Notes: generated by a model from the sequence alone, not told the origin. 64,000 nt of DNA from an uncultured Clostridia bacterium (GCA_938049335.1 CALIYX010000024.1:124001-188000); one strand, 5' to 3'. Numbered from the stretch's first letter, positions 8,117 to 17,299 are shown. Program-made: numbers and translations.

Positions 8117-9001
8117 TTACTCTATGTTTTGAACCTGCTCTCTTATCTTCTCAACCTCTGCCTTTATCTTGAGCATTCTCTCGGTTATGCTAAGGTCGTT
8201 AGCCTTGGAGCCGATTGTGTTAGCCTCTCTGTTCATCTCCTGAACTAGGAAGTCAAGACGCTTTCCGTCAGGCTGACCCTGCTCGTCAATAATCTTCTTC
8301 ATCTGCTCCATATGGCTGTTAAGCCTTGTTATTTCCTCATCTATATTGCACTTGTCAGCAAATATAGCTGCTTCGACAGCTATCCTCTCCTCAGATGCAA
8401 CAGTCGCATCCTCAAGAAGCGTTGCAATTCTCTGCTTTAGTCTCTCTGCATATTCCTTTGGAACTGCTGGAGCACGCTCGCTTATTTCAGCAACAAAGCC
8501 CTTGATTACTTCACCTCTTTCTAGCATATCCTTTTCGAGCTTCTTGCCCTCTGCTACTCTCATCTCATCAAGATTTATGGCAGCTAGTCTAACTGGCTCT
8601 AGGATTGCCGTTAAAACCTCATCCTGATCTTCGACATCAGGCACTATTCTCATAACATCTGGCTGCTGAGCAAGTAAATCAAGACTAAGCTCACCGCTAA
8701 GGCCATAGCTTTCCTTTAGAATCTTGAAGTTCTCTACATACTGCTTTGCAACAAGGTCATTTAGCTTGATGGTTACATCGCTTTCCGTAAGGTTTTCGAC
8801 CATAACTGAAACATCGAGCTTACCACGCTTTATTACCTCTTTGATTGTAGATTTTATCTTCTCTTCAGCAAAGGCATAGCGCCTTGCCATTTTTACATTT
8901 ATATCGCAATACCTGTGATTTACTGATCTTATCTCTACGACTACAGTTCTCTTCTCGTCTGTTACCTCGGCTCTACCGAAGCCTGTCATACTTTTAATCA
9001 T
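8117..9001 (-). CDS. yicC: YicC-family endoribonuclease
   Basis: YicC/YloC proteins are stress-related endoribonucleases in bacteria. The protein begins MIKSMTGFGRAEV, the hallmark of the family, continues EIRSVNHRYCDINVKMARR, and ends with the conserved C-terminal domain AAIFADKCNIDEEITRLNSH and DFLVQEMNREANTIGSKAND (motifs quoted in part). The start is the ATG at 9001 with a GAGGAT site; the 22-residue upstream extension is not family-like. It is divergent from rqcH and lies upstream of gmk, the usual Firmicutes position. A small hairpin (8082-8095) follows the stop, but its T run is on the opposite strand. Confidence 0.95.
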   Translation of the reverse strand: MIKSMTGFGRAEVTDEKRTVVVEIRSVNHRYCDINVKMARRYAFAEEKIKSTIKEVIKRGKLDVSVMVENLTESDVTIKLNDLVAKQYVENFKILKESYGLSGELSLDLLAQQPDVMRIVPDVEDQDEVLTAILEPVRLAAINLDEMRVAEGKKLEKDMLERGEVIKGFVAEISERAPAVPKEYAERLKQRIATLLEDATVASEERIAVEAAIFADKCNIDEEITRLNSHMEQMKKIIDEQGQPDGKRLDFLVQEMNREANTIGSKANDLSITERMLKIKAEVEKIREQVQNIE

Positions 9002-9060
9002 GTATTCATCCTCGTTTCTGTATGCATATCCATACACAATCATACCACATTTGCAATTGA

Positions 9061-9089
9061 TTGACAAACAAGCATAGTCAAATTAAAAT
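9061..9089 (+). promoter_or_regulatory. Sigma-A promoter for rqcH
   Basis: TTGACA (9061-9066) and TAAAAT (9084-9089) are spaced by 17 bases, 31 bases upstream of the rqcH start, in the divergent yicC/rqcH intergenic region. Confidence 0.75.
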
Positions 9090-9119
9090 TAAATACATAT
9101 ATTTAAGGAGGATGTCCTC

Positions 9120-10847
9120 ATGGCATTTGATGCAATAGTGACAAGAGCAATGGTCAAGGAGCTAAAAGAGCAGGCCTTGCTAGGAAAAATAGACAAAATA
9201 TACCAGCCCGTACGCGATGAGCTGGTTATAAATATACACACCAAAAATGGAAATAAGAGGCTTTTCGCATCTGCATCTAGCAATGCGCCAAGGCTTCATT
9301 TTATTGACTATAACACCGCAAATCCTGCGACGCCTTTTGCGTTTTGCATGCTTCTTAGAAAGCATCTGTCCGGTGGAAGAATAGTTGCTATAGAGCAAAA
9401 GGACTGCGAGCGAATCATAGAGTTTTCATTTGAGACCCTAAACGAGCTTGGATTTACCCTAGGCAAAAAGCTCATCTTCGAAGTCATGGGAAAGCACAGC
9501 AATGTTATTTTAGTTGATACCGAAAACGGAAACATTGTCGATGCAATCAAAAGAGTTTCAATCGACACAAGCCGTGCAAGACAGGTTCTTCCCGGAATGA
9601 GATACGAGTATCCGCCTGCCCAAGACAAAATAGCCTTTGATAAGCTAACATTCGAGCAGTTTGCAAGCTTTGAACCATCAGCTAAGATTTACCTAAATGC
9701 CATAGGCGGTATTTCGCCAGCTATTTCTAGAGAACTAGCTAACAAAGCAGAGATATCAAAGGAAGAGGCTTATGACTTCATCAGAGCAGCCTCAGAAATC
9801 GGAGAGCCTTCTGAAGATGCAGGAGCTTTCGCTTCTAAGATACAAATTGAACCCGTCATATATTTTGAGGACGAGGAATGCACAAAGCCTCTTGACTACC
9901 ATGTGATGCCACTTGAAGAACTCGAGAATTCTGCATATCCAAAGCACTTTGATAGCATGAGCTTTTGTATAGATAGCTTCTTCTCTGGCAAGATAAACTC
10001 AGGTCTAGTAAAGCAGCGCTCTCATGACCTTTATAAAAAGGTACAGTCCATGCATGATAAGGCTCTACTCAAGAAGCAGAAGCTTTCCGAGGATTTAAGT
10101 TCTGCTCAGGACTCAGAGCATTTAAGACTCTATGGCGAAATTCTTACTGCTAATATTCACGCTGTCAAAGCTGGAGCAAGCAAAGTTAAACTTCTAAACT
10201 ACTATGATGGAAGCGAGATAGAAATTCCACTAGACACAAGATTTTCAGCATCAAAGAATGCACAAATATATTTTAAGAAGTACGGAAAATCAAAGACGGC
10301 TATAAAGGAAAAGACTTCCCAGCTAGAAGAAACGCAAGTGGACATTGACTATCTCGACTCTGTTCTAAGCTTTCTAGATGAGCTCGAAAGCCCAGAGGAT
10401 ATAGAGGCAGTCAGAACAGAGCTTGTAGAGGGTGGATACCTGAGACCGAGAAAACTCAAGGGCAAGCTTCCTAAGTTTAAACCTAGCCCTCACAAATATA
10501 AATCACCTTCTGGTTTTGATATTCTCGTCGGCAGAAATAACAAGGAAAACGACATATTGACCTTTAAGACTGCATCAAAGAGCGATATCTGGCTCCACAC
10601 CAAGGACATCCCTGGTTCACACGTAATTTTAAAGACAGACGGTGAGGAAGCTAGTGCTGATGATATCTACTGTGCAGCAGCAATTGCAGCTTGGCACAGC
10701 AAGGGTAAGGAATCTGCAAATGTAGCAGTCGACTATGTACCAGTAAAATATGTCAAAAAACCATCTGGTGCAAAGCCTGGCATGGTTATATTTACAAATA
10801 ACCATACGGTATATATAAATCCAGCACTACCAAAAGTAATTGATTAA
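9120..10847 (+). CDS. rqcH: Rqc2 homolog RqcH (NFACT, ribosome quality control)
   Basis: RqcH binds stalled 50S-peptidyl-tRNA complexes and directs C-terminal poly-alanine tailing of the nascent chain. It was annotated earlier as fibronectin-binding protein A. The 575-residue protein shows the NFACT-N start MAFDAIVTRAMVKEL with KIDKIYQP. HhH and coiled-coil regions lie in the middle (about 200-440). The NFACT-R domain has the pattern DILVGRNNKENDILTF and DIWLHTKDIPGSHVIL, where family members carry the DWxH-like motif. The ATG has AAGGAGGA upstream. It is a single-gene unit with its own promoter and terminator. Confidence 0.95.
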   Translation: MAFDAIVTRAMVKELKEQALLGKIDKIYQPVRDELVINIHTKNGNKRLFASASSNAPRLHFIDYNTANPATPFAFCMLLRKHLSGGRIVAIEQKDCERIIEFSFETLNELGFTLGKKLIFEVMGKHSNVILVDTENGNIVDAIKRVSIDTSRARQVLPGMRYEYPPAQDKIAFDKLTFEQFASFEPSAKIYLNAIGGISPAISRELANKAEISKEEAYDFIRAASEIGEPSEDAGAFASKIQIEPVIYFEDEECTKPLDYHVMPLEELENSAYPKHFDSMSFCIDSFFSGKINSGLVKQRSHDLYKKVQSMHDKALLKKQKLSEDLSSAQDSEHLRLYGEILTANIHAVKAGASKVKLLNYYDGSEIEIPLDTRFSASKNAQIYFKKYGKSKTAIKEKTSQLEETQVDIDYLDSVLSFLDELESPEDIEAVRTELVEGGYLRPRKLKGKLPKFKPSPHKYKSPSGFDILVGRNNKENDILTFKTASKSDIWLHTKDIPGSHVILKTDGEEASADDIYCAAAIAAWHSKGKESANVAVDYVPVKYVKKPSGAKPGMVIFTNNHTVYINPALPKVID

Positions 10848-10855
10848 ATCAAAAC

Positions 10856-10882
10856 GACCTCTAGTTTACATCCCTAGAGGTC
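10856..10882. terminator. Bidirectional terminator between rqcH and the alarmone synthetase
   Basis: A perfect 9-bp stem (GACCTCTAG with CTAGAGGTC) encloses a 9-base loop. It is followed by ATTTAATT on the plus strand and by TTTTGATT on the minus strand, so it can serve both convergent genes. Confidence 0.7.
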
Positions 10883-10917
10883 ATTTAATTCATTCTGGTT
10901 TAGTTTATATTTCGCAT

Positions 10918-11595
10918 CTAGCTTTTGATTGGTATCATCTCTCTGATTGTGAGCATTTTCTTATCAGTCTCTGCTATGGTATCTGCACACTCCTTTAGCA
11001 TATCCATGATTTCACCAGCATTTTCAATATCTTGCTTATACTTCATCTTATGCTCAAGGCTCGCCCAATAGTTCATAGCTACCGTTCTTATCTGAACCTC
11101 TACACGTATAGGCAGTTTCTCATCTGAGAAGAAAACTGGAATTTCAATTATCATATGGTAGCTTCTATATCCATTTGGCTTAGGATTTTTGATGTAGTCC
11201 TTGACCTGAATCAGCCTTACATCGTCCTGTCTTGCTAGCATCTTTGCCACCTTGTAAATGTCATCAATGAAGCCACAGATTACTCTGATTCCAGCTACGT
11301 CGTTTAGATTTTCCTGTATTGAGCTCAATGTAAGTTCGTCGCCCTGACGCTCTAGCTTTTCGAATATACTTAAAGTCTTCTTACGCCTTGAGAGTATGCT
11401 GTTTATAGGGTTTTGGTGTCCAAGTAGCGATAGCTCGTCGTTGAGAATCTCTAGCTTTGTTCGCACTTCTCTTATCGCAGACTCATATCTCATAAGGAGA
11501 ATATCCAGCTCGTCCATAAATTCCTTGGCTTCGTCTGGATCCTTTGGTAGATATTTAGTTATGAGTCCTTGCCTTGTCTCTGCTTTTGTTCTCAT
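10918..11595 (-). CDS. Small alarmone synthetase (RelA/SpoT-like (p)ppGpp synthetase)
   Basis: The protein is a stand-alone (p)ppGpp synthetase of the SasA/SasB type, transferring pyrophosphate from ATP to GDP or GTP. It has only the RelA/SpoT synthetase domain: the RRKKTLSIFEKLERQG basic motif, NDVAGIRVIC with the catalytic Asp, DYIKNPKPNGYRSYHMII for guanine binding, and VEVQIRTVAMNYWASLEHK. No HD hydrolase, TGS or ACT domain is present, as expected at 225 aa. The ATG at 11595 is preceded by GGGGGA at good spacing; the frame extends five codons further to an ATG without a site. It begins two bases after the upstream hydrolase stop, so the two are probably co-transcribed. Confidence 0.93.
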   Translation of the reverse strand: MRTKAETRQGLITKYLPKDPDEAKEFMDELDILLMRYESAIREVRTKLEILNDELSLLGHQNPINSILSRRKKTLSIFEKLERQGDELTLSSIQENLNDVAGIRVICGFIDDIYKVAKMLARQDDVRLIQVKDYIKNPKPNGYRSYHMIIEIPVFFSDEKLPIRVEVQIRTVAMNYWASLEHKMKYKQDIENAGEIMDMLKECADTIAETDKKMLTIREMIPIKS

Positions 11596-11597
11596 TG

Positions 11598-12473
11598 CTA
11601 TTTCCCCCATATAAAATCAATTAGTAACTTGTCAACTTCCCCGTTTTCGTGAAGACTGCTGTGTCTTCCGCCCTTGCCTTTGATAAGCTCCTCCCTATAG
11701 GATTTTGCCCGCTCTTCGACTAGATATCTCAGGCTTTTGGATGAGATTATGCTGACAGAGCCATCTCCTCCATCTCCTCTATCTCCAAAAATATTGAGCA
11801 CATCTATCTGGTTTTCGGGATAAAGCTCTCTGATTTCGGTAAGTTCTTCATAGCTTTGCGTCATTATGTTCGGCTTTCCATTCTCTTTGTCAAGCACTGT
11901 GTTCTCATCAAAGTCATAGCCTAAAATTCCATCAAAATGCCCAGCTATATTAACCTGCTTAACCAGCTTAGGAAGGGTTTTATATCCACTGTTTTCCAGT
12001 AAATAGTACATAATAGACATATTTCCCATTGAGTGGCCTACCATATTCATCTCTGTAAAGCCATATTCACTTTGCAGCTTCCTTACAACTGCTAAAGCAT
12101 ATCTTCCATCCTGATGATAATTAGGATTCTTGTTGTCCTCATAGCATACAAGGACAATTGGATTTATCGCGCCCTTTTCTATCTTGCCCTTAAGTGTAAC
12201 TCTACCAGATTCATCGACCTTTGCTTCTATTACAGTATTAGTTACACCACTTTTCACAGCAGCTCTTGCCATATGTTTTTCGGCCAGACTGCTTGAACCA
12301 AATCCATGAAAGAACAAAGTAGGACGTGTCGACTGTACATACTTTGCCTGTGGCTCCCTGTTATATATAATCGCGCTTTCGATACCGTAGGCAGCTGCTG
12401 CGACAAAAAAAACTAAACATAAAATGAGCAGTATTTTCTTTAAATTTCCTAAACGGAATTTTTTATCTTTCAT
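11598..12473 (-). CDS. Alpha/beta hydrolase, DUF915 lipase-like, membrane-anchored or secreted
   Basis: The 291-residue protein has an N-terminal hydrophobic helix (about 13-30) that could be a signal peptide or anchor. An alpha/beta-hydrolase domain of the DUF915 type common in Firmicutes follows. The nucleophile elbow is VGHSMGN (about 144-150), preceded by the oxyanion motif FFHGFGSSS. A probable catalytic Asp is in GGDGSVSIISS and His in GRHSSLHEN. The substrate is unknown. The ATG has AGGTAAG upstream and a promoter (12501-12529) is well placed. Downstream it is tightly coupled to the alarmone synthetase gene. Confidence 0.88.
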   Translation of the reverse strand: MKDKKFRLGNLKKILLILCLVFFVAAAAYGIESAIIYNREPQAKYVQSTRPTLFFHGFGSSSLAEKHMARAAVKSGVTNTVIEAKVDESGRVTLKGKIEKGAINPIVLVCYEDNKNPNYHQDGRYALAVVRKLQSEYGFTEMNMVGHSMGNMSIMYYLLENSGYKTLPKLVKQVNIAGHFDGILGYDFDENTVLDKENGKPNIMTQSYEELTEIRELYPENQIDVLNIFGDRGDGGDGSVSIISSKSLRYLVEERAKSYREELIKGKGGRHSSLHENGEVDKLLIDFIWGK

Positions 12474-12500
12474 TTACTTACCTATACCTATCACACCATT

Positions 12501-12529
12501 ATTATACATAAAAATCACCTGTATGTCAG
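12501..12529 (-). promoter_or_regulatory. Sigma-A promoter for the hydrolase-alarmone synthetase unit
   Basis: On the minus strand CTGACA (12524-12529) and TATAAT (12501-12506) are separated by 17 bases. The -10 lies 28 bases upstream of the hydrolase start. Confidence 0.65.
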
Positions 12530-12540
12530 TAATAAGCTCT

Positions 12541-12588
12541 ATATAAAACATACCCCTTTTGCTGATTCATTTAGCAAAAGGGGTATGT
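12541..12588 (-). terminator. Intrinsic terminator of the FMN-protein/ferric-reductase operon
   Basis: A perfect 16-bp stem (12548-12563 with 12573-12588) with a 9-base loop is followed on the minus strand by TTTTATAT. It stands 66 bases after the stop at 12655. Confidence 0.88.
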
Positions 12589-12654
12589 CTTTCTCTTTGT
12601 TTATCTCATAGCACGATTTATCAATCGGCTCACCACATATTCGGTCAATTCTAG

Positions 12655-13356
12655 CTACACAGCCTGCTCTGTTGTAATGCGTGACTTGCGTCCCTTTAGT
12701 ATCGCCTTTCTTAGACGTAAAACTATATAGCTTCCGTATATAAGCGTGTATATAATTATACCTGATAGATGTGCTTTCACATCTGCCGAGTACAGCACCA
12801 TTATATGCACATATATTCCAATAAAGAATGGATATGCTAGGCGTTGTACATTTTTCCACGTCTTACCTTTCATTTTGCGTCTAACAAATTTGAACGATGT
12901 GATAAAGAGAGGAACCAGCATTGCCAGAAGGCACAGTGTGATAATTGCCGCTATTATTTGTCTTGTAGTCATAGCCTTTGGATTTGTGAATAGCATCGTA
13001 AAATATGTTACACCAAATATCACGTTATGGCTTAGAGTAATCAAACTACCAATTATTGATATTTCCCCACGCACGCTCATAAGCTTTCTTGACAGTTTGT
13101 TGTGTTTAGTAATAGTCCCAAGAAACATAACAACCATGAATGTAGCGGTGGAGAAAATTCCCCTGGCAAATATATTCATAAAGTATTCATTGAACCATTC
13201 CGGAAAGTTCTTGTCATATCCCATATTGAAATAGAAAACGACCATACCGCACCACACATAAATTCCTGTGTAGAACACCCCCGGATGTTTCTTTATAGCA
13301 TTGGCTGAAACCATATAAAATACAGCAGTCAGCACTATTCCGATAATTAAAGTCAC
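12655..13356 (-). CDS. Ferric-reductase-like transmembrane protein (haem b membrane component)
   Basis: The 233-residue protein is almost wholly membrane-embedded, with about six hydrophobic segments. It resembles the ferric-reductase-like transmembrane superfamily (YedZ/MsrQ/FRE), which passes electrons through b haems across the membrane. Candidate haem ligands are the His in ITLSHNVIFGVTYF and the His in WKNVQRLAYPFFIGIYVHIM, the latter in the typical LHRLVYL-like context. The start is GTG at 13356, overlapping the stop of the upstream FMN-protein gene by four bases (GTGA), so translation is coupled. I infer that it moves electrons between the membrane and the extracytoplasmic FMN domains of its partner. 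The quinol or flavin donor is not visible. Confidence 0.8.
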   Translation of the reverse strand: MTLIIGIVLTAVFYMVSANAIKKHPGVFYTGIYVWCGMVVFYFNMGYDKNFPEWFNEYFMNIFARGIFSTATFMVVMFLGTITKHNKLSRKLMSVRGEISIIGSLITLSHNVIFGVTYFTMLFTNPKAMTTRQIIAAIITLCLLAMLVPLFITSFKFVRRKMKGKTWKNVQRLAYPFFIGIYVHIMVLYSADVKAHLSGIIIYTLIYGSYIVLRLRKAILKGRKSRITTEQAV

Positions 13357-16193
13357 TGTCCCATCCTTTCTTTTTCAGCTGTAGGTGTATCTAAATTCGG
13401 TACGGCTGCAGCTGCACGCGTATGATTCTCACTTGAAACATTGCTCGGTTTTGTATCATCCTTAACAGGATTCTTAACATCAATCATAACGATTGCTTTG
13501 CCGTTCTTATCTATTCCATTTACAGAAAACTCAAGAACTGCTTTCGTCAGACCCTTCTTACTGAGGTCAGGCTTCTGCTTTATGCTTACATTTACTGAAC
13601 CATCTGACGGTATATTGCTGAACAGAGCTTTGTAATCATCAAGTGTTGGCTCTTTACCATCTACAACTAGTGGTTTACTACTTCTTCTTTGTGGTGTAAA
13701 TGCTATTCCACCATCTTCATCATCATCTGCTATTCCGTCATGGTCTTTATCTATGTAAATCCAGTACTTGTATGTTCTAACCAGCATCTTTCCGTTCTTC
13801 TTTGCCTTGAACTTTAGAGTTACTGTCTTGAACATGCCGCCATCGCCATCCCAGTTACCATCTTCTACAACTGGCGTTCCCGTAATATTAGTTCCATCAA
13901 AGCTTAGGCCCTTTGGAAGTCCTTCAATCGTGGTCTCCAGCTTCGCATCTTTATCTAAGCTCCTAACTGTTGCTGGTTTTATAGGCATGCGTTCAGTCCA
14001 CTTTGGTCTTCCAGGTTCATCAAGATCTGTCTCAATTACCTTGCTGTTGACTTCTACCTCAGGCAGTGCTGGCTCTGCGCCACCATTGCCGCTGTTTCCT
14101 TTATCATCGATAATGTCTTTATCAGTGACAAGCTCTTTATCAGCTTCTGTACCTGAAAGCTCGAATTCTACATAGATTATCTTAGGGGCATTAGGATTTT
14201 CCTCTTTATTAAGAGTATATTTTACCTTCTTATTTACAGGTTTTTTATCAGCTGTATACTCATAGCGATGTCCGCTCTTTGAAACAACGCGAATCTTAAC
14301 TGTTTCAAACTCGAACGATAAAGGAGCATCAACAATCTGTTGGTTATCAATTTTACGGATATCAGCAGGGTCTTCCTTAATATTTTTCACCCTGTACCAC
14401 TTTGAACCGTCAGCACTATATTCCAGTCCGACAATATAATCCTTGCTATAATTTCCAACCAAAATCCTAAAGGTATCATATGAGAGTGATTCCTTGTGAA
14501 CTACCTTTGCTTTGATTATCTTCTTATCAACGTATGATTTCAGATCACTTCCATTTTTGATATCTTTGCCGTCCTCATCTGTTATGCTGAGTCCACTAGC
14601 TGCAAAATCTTTCCACTCCACTTCCTTAACAGAGCCGTCCTTCTTAACAAGCTTAACCTTAAGTTCCGAGAAGTCAACGGAGTCGCCCTTATTAACTTCT
14701 ACCGTCTTGGCCTTTGGCTCAAGGATTGAAATTTCTTTTACATCAGAGTTGGTTTTGTAATCATTAGCTGACTTATTAGCAGCTTCCTTTGTCGCCGCCG
14801 AAATTCCGCTCGCACTCACGGTAGCTCCAGTCACGCTGTCAAACATTTTCTTTCCGTCATAGCGGTCGCTCATGTATGCTTTTACAGTACGTGACATAAT
14901 AGATATATCAGATTCTGTATTATTCCCTGAGAATCCGCTGAGCATATCTGCATACTTGTTACCAAAAAGCTCCTTTACTTTAGCCTTTGGGTTGCTACTA
15001 TTTCTAATAGTTTCAAAATACTCACGGTAAAGTCCCATCTTAGCGATATTCCAACGTCCATCCTTGCCTTTCAGGAATGGAAGCAATCTCTCTGCCTTAC
15101 GCCTAAACGGTCCCATATCGTCACGGTAGTCAGTGCCCGTTCCGACACTTAAATCGATAATCTCACCATCCTTGATGGTTATATAAGTCTTGATTCCTCC
15201 CGGATTATTGTATCCGATACCGATGCCGGTGTATTCCCCGTCTTTCAGCTTTCCTTTAGGATAGTGCCTACTAAGAGCCTCGTCTACATATGATGGCTCC
15301 CCTGTTTCAGGGTTTATGGATGGATTCGTACCATTGCCATTTTCAGGTATATTGCCGTTTCCACTATTATCCGGTTTGTTGGCAATATTTTTATCAGAAA
15401 TACCAGCTTTTGATAGAGCATCTCTTACAGCATCAATAATACCGCGACTTGAATAAGTGGCACCAGATACAGTATCTACGCTACTTCCCTGCTTACCTAT
15501 CATTTTGCTGATTACAGATTTAGCACGGTTGAAGTAAGGTGCATCATCACTATTTGAAAGTATTTCAACATTAACGATGTTTCCGCCTGATACAGTTACA
15601 CGAACACTAATAGGTCCATTGAAACCCTGACCGGTTCCAGTATAAACTCCATCCTTTAAGTCCGTATTTGCAATGGAAAATGTTCCTCTTGCATTAGCTC
15701 TTCTGCTATTTGCTTTGCTTGCATCATTCTTTGCAATTGATATTTTTGCTTTTTGCTTAGAGCCCGCTTTACGAAGCGCATCAGCAACAGCTTTCTTTAT
15801 TGCATTCGACGATATAGTCGCTCCTGAAACAGAGTCAACATCTACACTGCCACTGCTTAGAATATTATCTATGACGGCTTTTGCTCTGTTGAAATATTCA
15901 GGCGTTTCCGTTTGAGATATAACTTTGATATCTGTCAGCTTTCCATCCTTGATGGTAATACGGACAGTAAGAGGTCCGCCATAACCGGTTGCAGTACCTT
16001 CGTATTCTCCATCCCTAAGATTGTCTGTTGAGACTTCTGAGCCTGCAGCTTGTTCCTTGGCCTGTTCCTTTGCCTGTTGTTTAGCAATGGAGTTACGCTT
16101 CTCGACAGTCTGTACGGTTGAATACACCATAACTACCGTTACAGCTACAGCCACAATGAAAGCGATAGCTCCCTTAATACCCTTTTTATTCAT
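13353..16193 (-). CDS. Extracytoplasmic multi-FMN-binding protein with three flavinylation motifs
   Basis: The 946-residue protein has an N-terminal membrane anchor or signal (residues 7-28) and then three FMN-binding domains of the RnfG/NqrC C-terminal type. Their predicted flavinylation motifs are SVSGATIS (Thr126), TVSGATYS (Thr246) and SVTGATVS (Thr458), where ApbE would attach FMN to the threonine. The first two domains are near-duplicates (GEYEGTATGYGGPLTV and GVYTGTGQGFNGPISV); the third carries an insertion of about 75 residues. The rest is Ig-like, including a He_PIG-like phrase LPKGLSFDGTNITGTP near 760 and a calcium-loop-like DKDHDGIADDDED. There is no sorting signal. The operon partner is a ferric-reductase-like membrane protein, which points to flavin-based extracytosolic electron transfer. 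No apbE gene is in the window. Confidence 0.9.
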   Translation of the reverse strand: MNKKGIKGAIAFIVAVAVTVVMVYSTVQTVEKRNSIAKQQAKEQAKEQAAGSEVSTDNLRDGEYEGTATGYGGPLTVRITIKDGKLTDIKVISQTETPEYFNRAKAVIDNILSSGSVDVDSVSGATISSNAIKKAVADALRKAGSKQKAKISIAKNDASKANSRRANARGTFSIANTDLKDGVYTGTGQGFNGPISVRVTVSGGNIVNVEILSNSDDAPYFNRAKSVISKMIGKQGSSVDTVSGATYSSRGIIDAVRDALSKAGISDKNIANKPDNSGNGNIPENGNGTNPSINPETGEPSYVDEALSRHYPKGKLKDGEYTGIGIGYNNPGGIKTYITIKDGEIIDLSVGTGTDYRDDMGPFRRKAERLLPFLKGKDGRWNIAKMGLYREYFETIRNSSNPKAKVKELFGNKYADMLSGFSGNNTESDISIMSRTVKAYMSDRYDGKKMFDSVTGATVSASGISAATKEAANKSANDYKTNSDVKEISILEPKAKTVEVNKGDSVDFSELKVKLVKKDGSVKEVEWKDFAASGLSITDEDGKDIKNGSDLKSYVDKKIIKAKVVHKESLSYDTFRILVGNYSKDYIVGLEYSADGSKWYRVKNIKEDPADIRKIDNQQIVDAPLSFEFETVKIRVVSKSGHRYEYTADKKPVNKKVKYTLNKEENPNAPKIIYVEFELSGTEADKELVTDKDIIDDKGNSGNGGAEPALPEVEVNSKVIETDLDEPGRPKWTERMPIKPATVRSLDKDAKLETTIEGLPKGLSFDGTNITGTPVVEDGNWDGDGGMFKTVTLKFKAKKNGKMLVRTYKYWIYIDKDHDGIADDDEDGGIAFTPQRRSSKPLVVDGKEPTLDDYKALFSNIPSDGSVNVSIKQKPDLSKKGLTKAVLEFSVNGIDKNGKAIVMIDVKNPVKDDTKPSNVSSENHTRAAAAVPNLDTPTAEKERMGQ

Positions 16194-16258
16194 TATTCCT
16201 CCTGTTCCTTGGTATGTGTGTTTTAAAAGTTTTTATATTTTTTATATAATGTAGAGGC

Positions 16259-16293
16259 ATTATAAAAGAGTTAGTTACTACAAACTAACTCTT
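16259..16293 (-). terminator. Intrinsic terminator of the 16451-17299 lipase gene
   Basis: A perfect 11-bp stem (16266-16276 with 16283-16293) has a 6-base loop and is followed on the minus strand by TTTTATAAT. The same AT-rich stretch contains a TATAAT (16259-16264) that could serve as -10 of the FMN-protein gene, with a weak TTAGTT -35 inside the stem. Confidence 0.75.
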
Positions 16294-16368
16294 GATTATT
16301 GTACAGTATTACATGCAAATGTGCAATGATTTTTGAATTGATATTATACTTTTTTGGTAAAGTTTAAA

Positions 16369-16392
16369 TTATGCATTACATTATGCATTACA
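16369..16392. repeat. Tandem duplication of a 12-base unit
   Basis: TTATGCATTACA occurs twice in direct succession, each copy holding the palindrome ATGCAT. It lies in the 257-base gap between the lipase stop and the FMN-protein start. No function is evident. Confidence 0.6.
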
Positions 16393-16450
16393 AAGATTGT
16401 ATTTTGATGCAATAGATTGTTCTATCTTGCATAGCTTCTTCCATGCATAG

Positions 16451-17299
16451 CTATTCAAGAACAAAATCTCTGATTGTCTCAATGACCTTTGATCCATCTG
16501 CCTCAGGACCGCCGTTATGGATTTCATGATAATAGCCTTCCCACTCTATATATGTGAAGTTAGTAGCATTTTCGTTTTGCCTAGCTATTTCTCTTGCACC
16601 TTCGACTGAGCATATCTTGTCTGCACTTCCATGCATCAAAAGAGTAGGTTTATCATCAGCTCTTCCATTTGACTCATGAGTTCCATCAAAGAGAGCATTT
16701 CCTATATCAAATCCATCGACTGCACACTGCATTGTGATAAATGGATGTACTAGGGGATCTGTGTCATAAGACTTAACAATCTCTATATTTCCTAAATCAC
16801 TTGCACTACAGCCCGATGAAATTGCCTTCTTAGGCATGATTTTTGCTCCAACTTTGACAGCTACATATAACGGCTTTGGAATTGGCTTAACAAGCTTAAC
16901 CCAAGGTGCTGAAATAATGTATTTGCAAGGGAGGTCATTCTTAGCTCCCCTATTTCTATAGTCTAGACAGATATTTCCGCCCATGCTGTGTCCATAGAGA
17001 ACTATATCAACACCTGGATACCTCTCAGATGCGAAATCGAGCATAGCTGTAACAACATCAAGCACATAGGCTCTAGGTGCTGCATGCCCACGCTTTCCTT
17101 CAGATAGTCCATGCCCTGGAAGGTCGACACCGATTACAGCAATGCCCGCATCATTTAGGACCTTTGCCATCCTGTCATATCTCCCAACATATTCACCTAT
17201 TCCGTGAATTATGCACATCACTTTACTTGGATTTTCAACATCCCACGTGTATGCAACAGTCTTTGTCTTAGTATTTTTCAACACCATATTATCGTACAT
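16451..17299 (-). CDS. Alpha/beta hydrolase, monoacylglycerol lipase/lysophospholipase family
   Basis: The 282-residue protein is a serine hydrolase of the S33/monoacylglycerol-lipase type, probably cytoplasmic as no signal peptide is seen. It shows CIIHGIGEYVGRYDRMA (the HGxG-ER-like oxyanion region), GVDLPGHGLSEGKRGH, and the nucleophile elbow YGHSMGGNICLDY (Ser at about 118). The Asp is in LLMHGSADKICSVEG and the His in WEGYYHEIHNG. The expected activity is release of fatty acids from monoacylglycerols or lysophospholipids, but the natural substrate is not known. The ATG has GGAAGC upstream. It appears monocistronic. Confidence 0.9.
   Translation of the reverse strand: MYDNMVLKNTKTKTVAYTWDVENPSKVMCIIHGIGEYVGRYDRMAKVLNDAGIAVIGVDLPGHGLSEGKRGHAAPRAYVLDVVTAMLDFASERYPGVDIVLYGHSMGGNICLDYRNRGAKNDLPCKYIISAPWVKLVKPIPKPLYVAVKVGAKIMPKKAISSGCSASDLGNIEIVKSYDTDPLVHPFITMQCAVDGFDIGNALFDGTHESNGRADDKPTLLMHGSADKICSVEGAREIARQNENATNFTYIEWEGYYHEIHNGGPEADGSKVIETIRDFVLE

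Noticed and set aside
12539..12859. Minus-strand 106-residue ORF overlapping the ferric-reductase gene
   Set aside because: It runs across the terminator hairpin and the 3' end of a real gene in another frame; its composition (Cys, Tyr rich) and lack of a start site mark it as a shadow.
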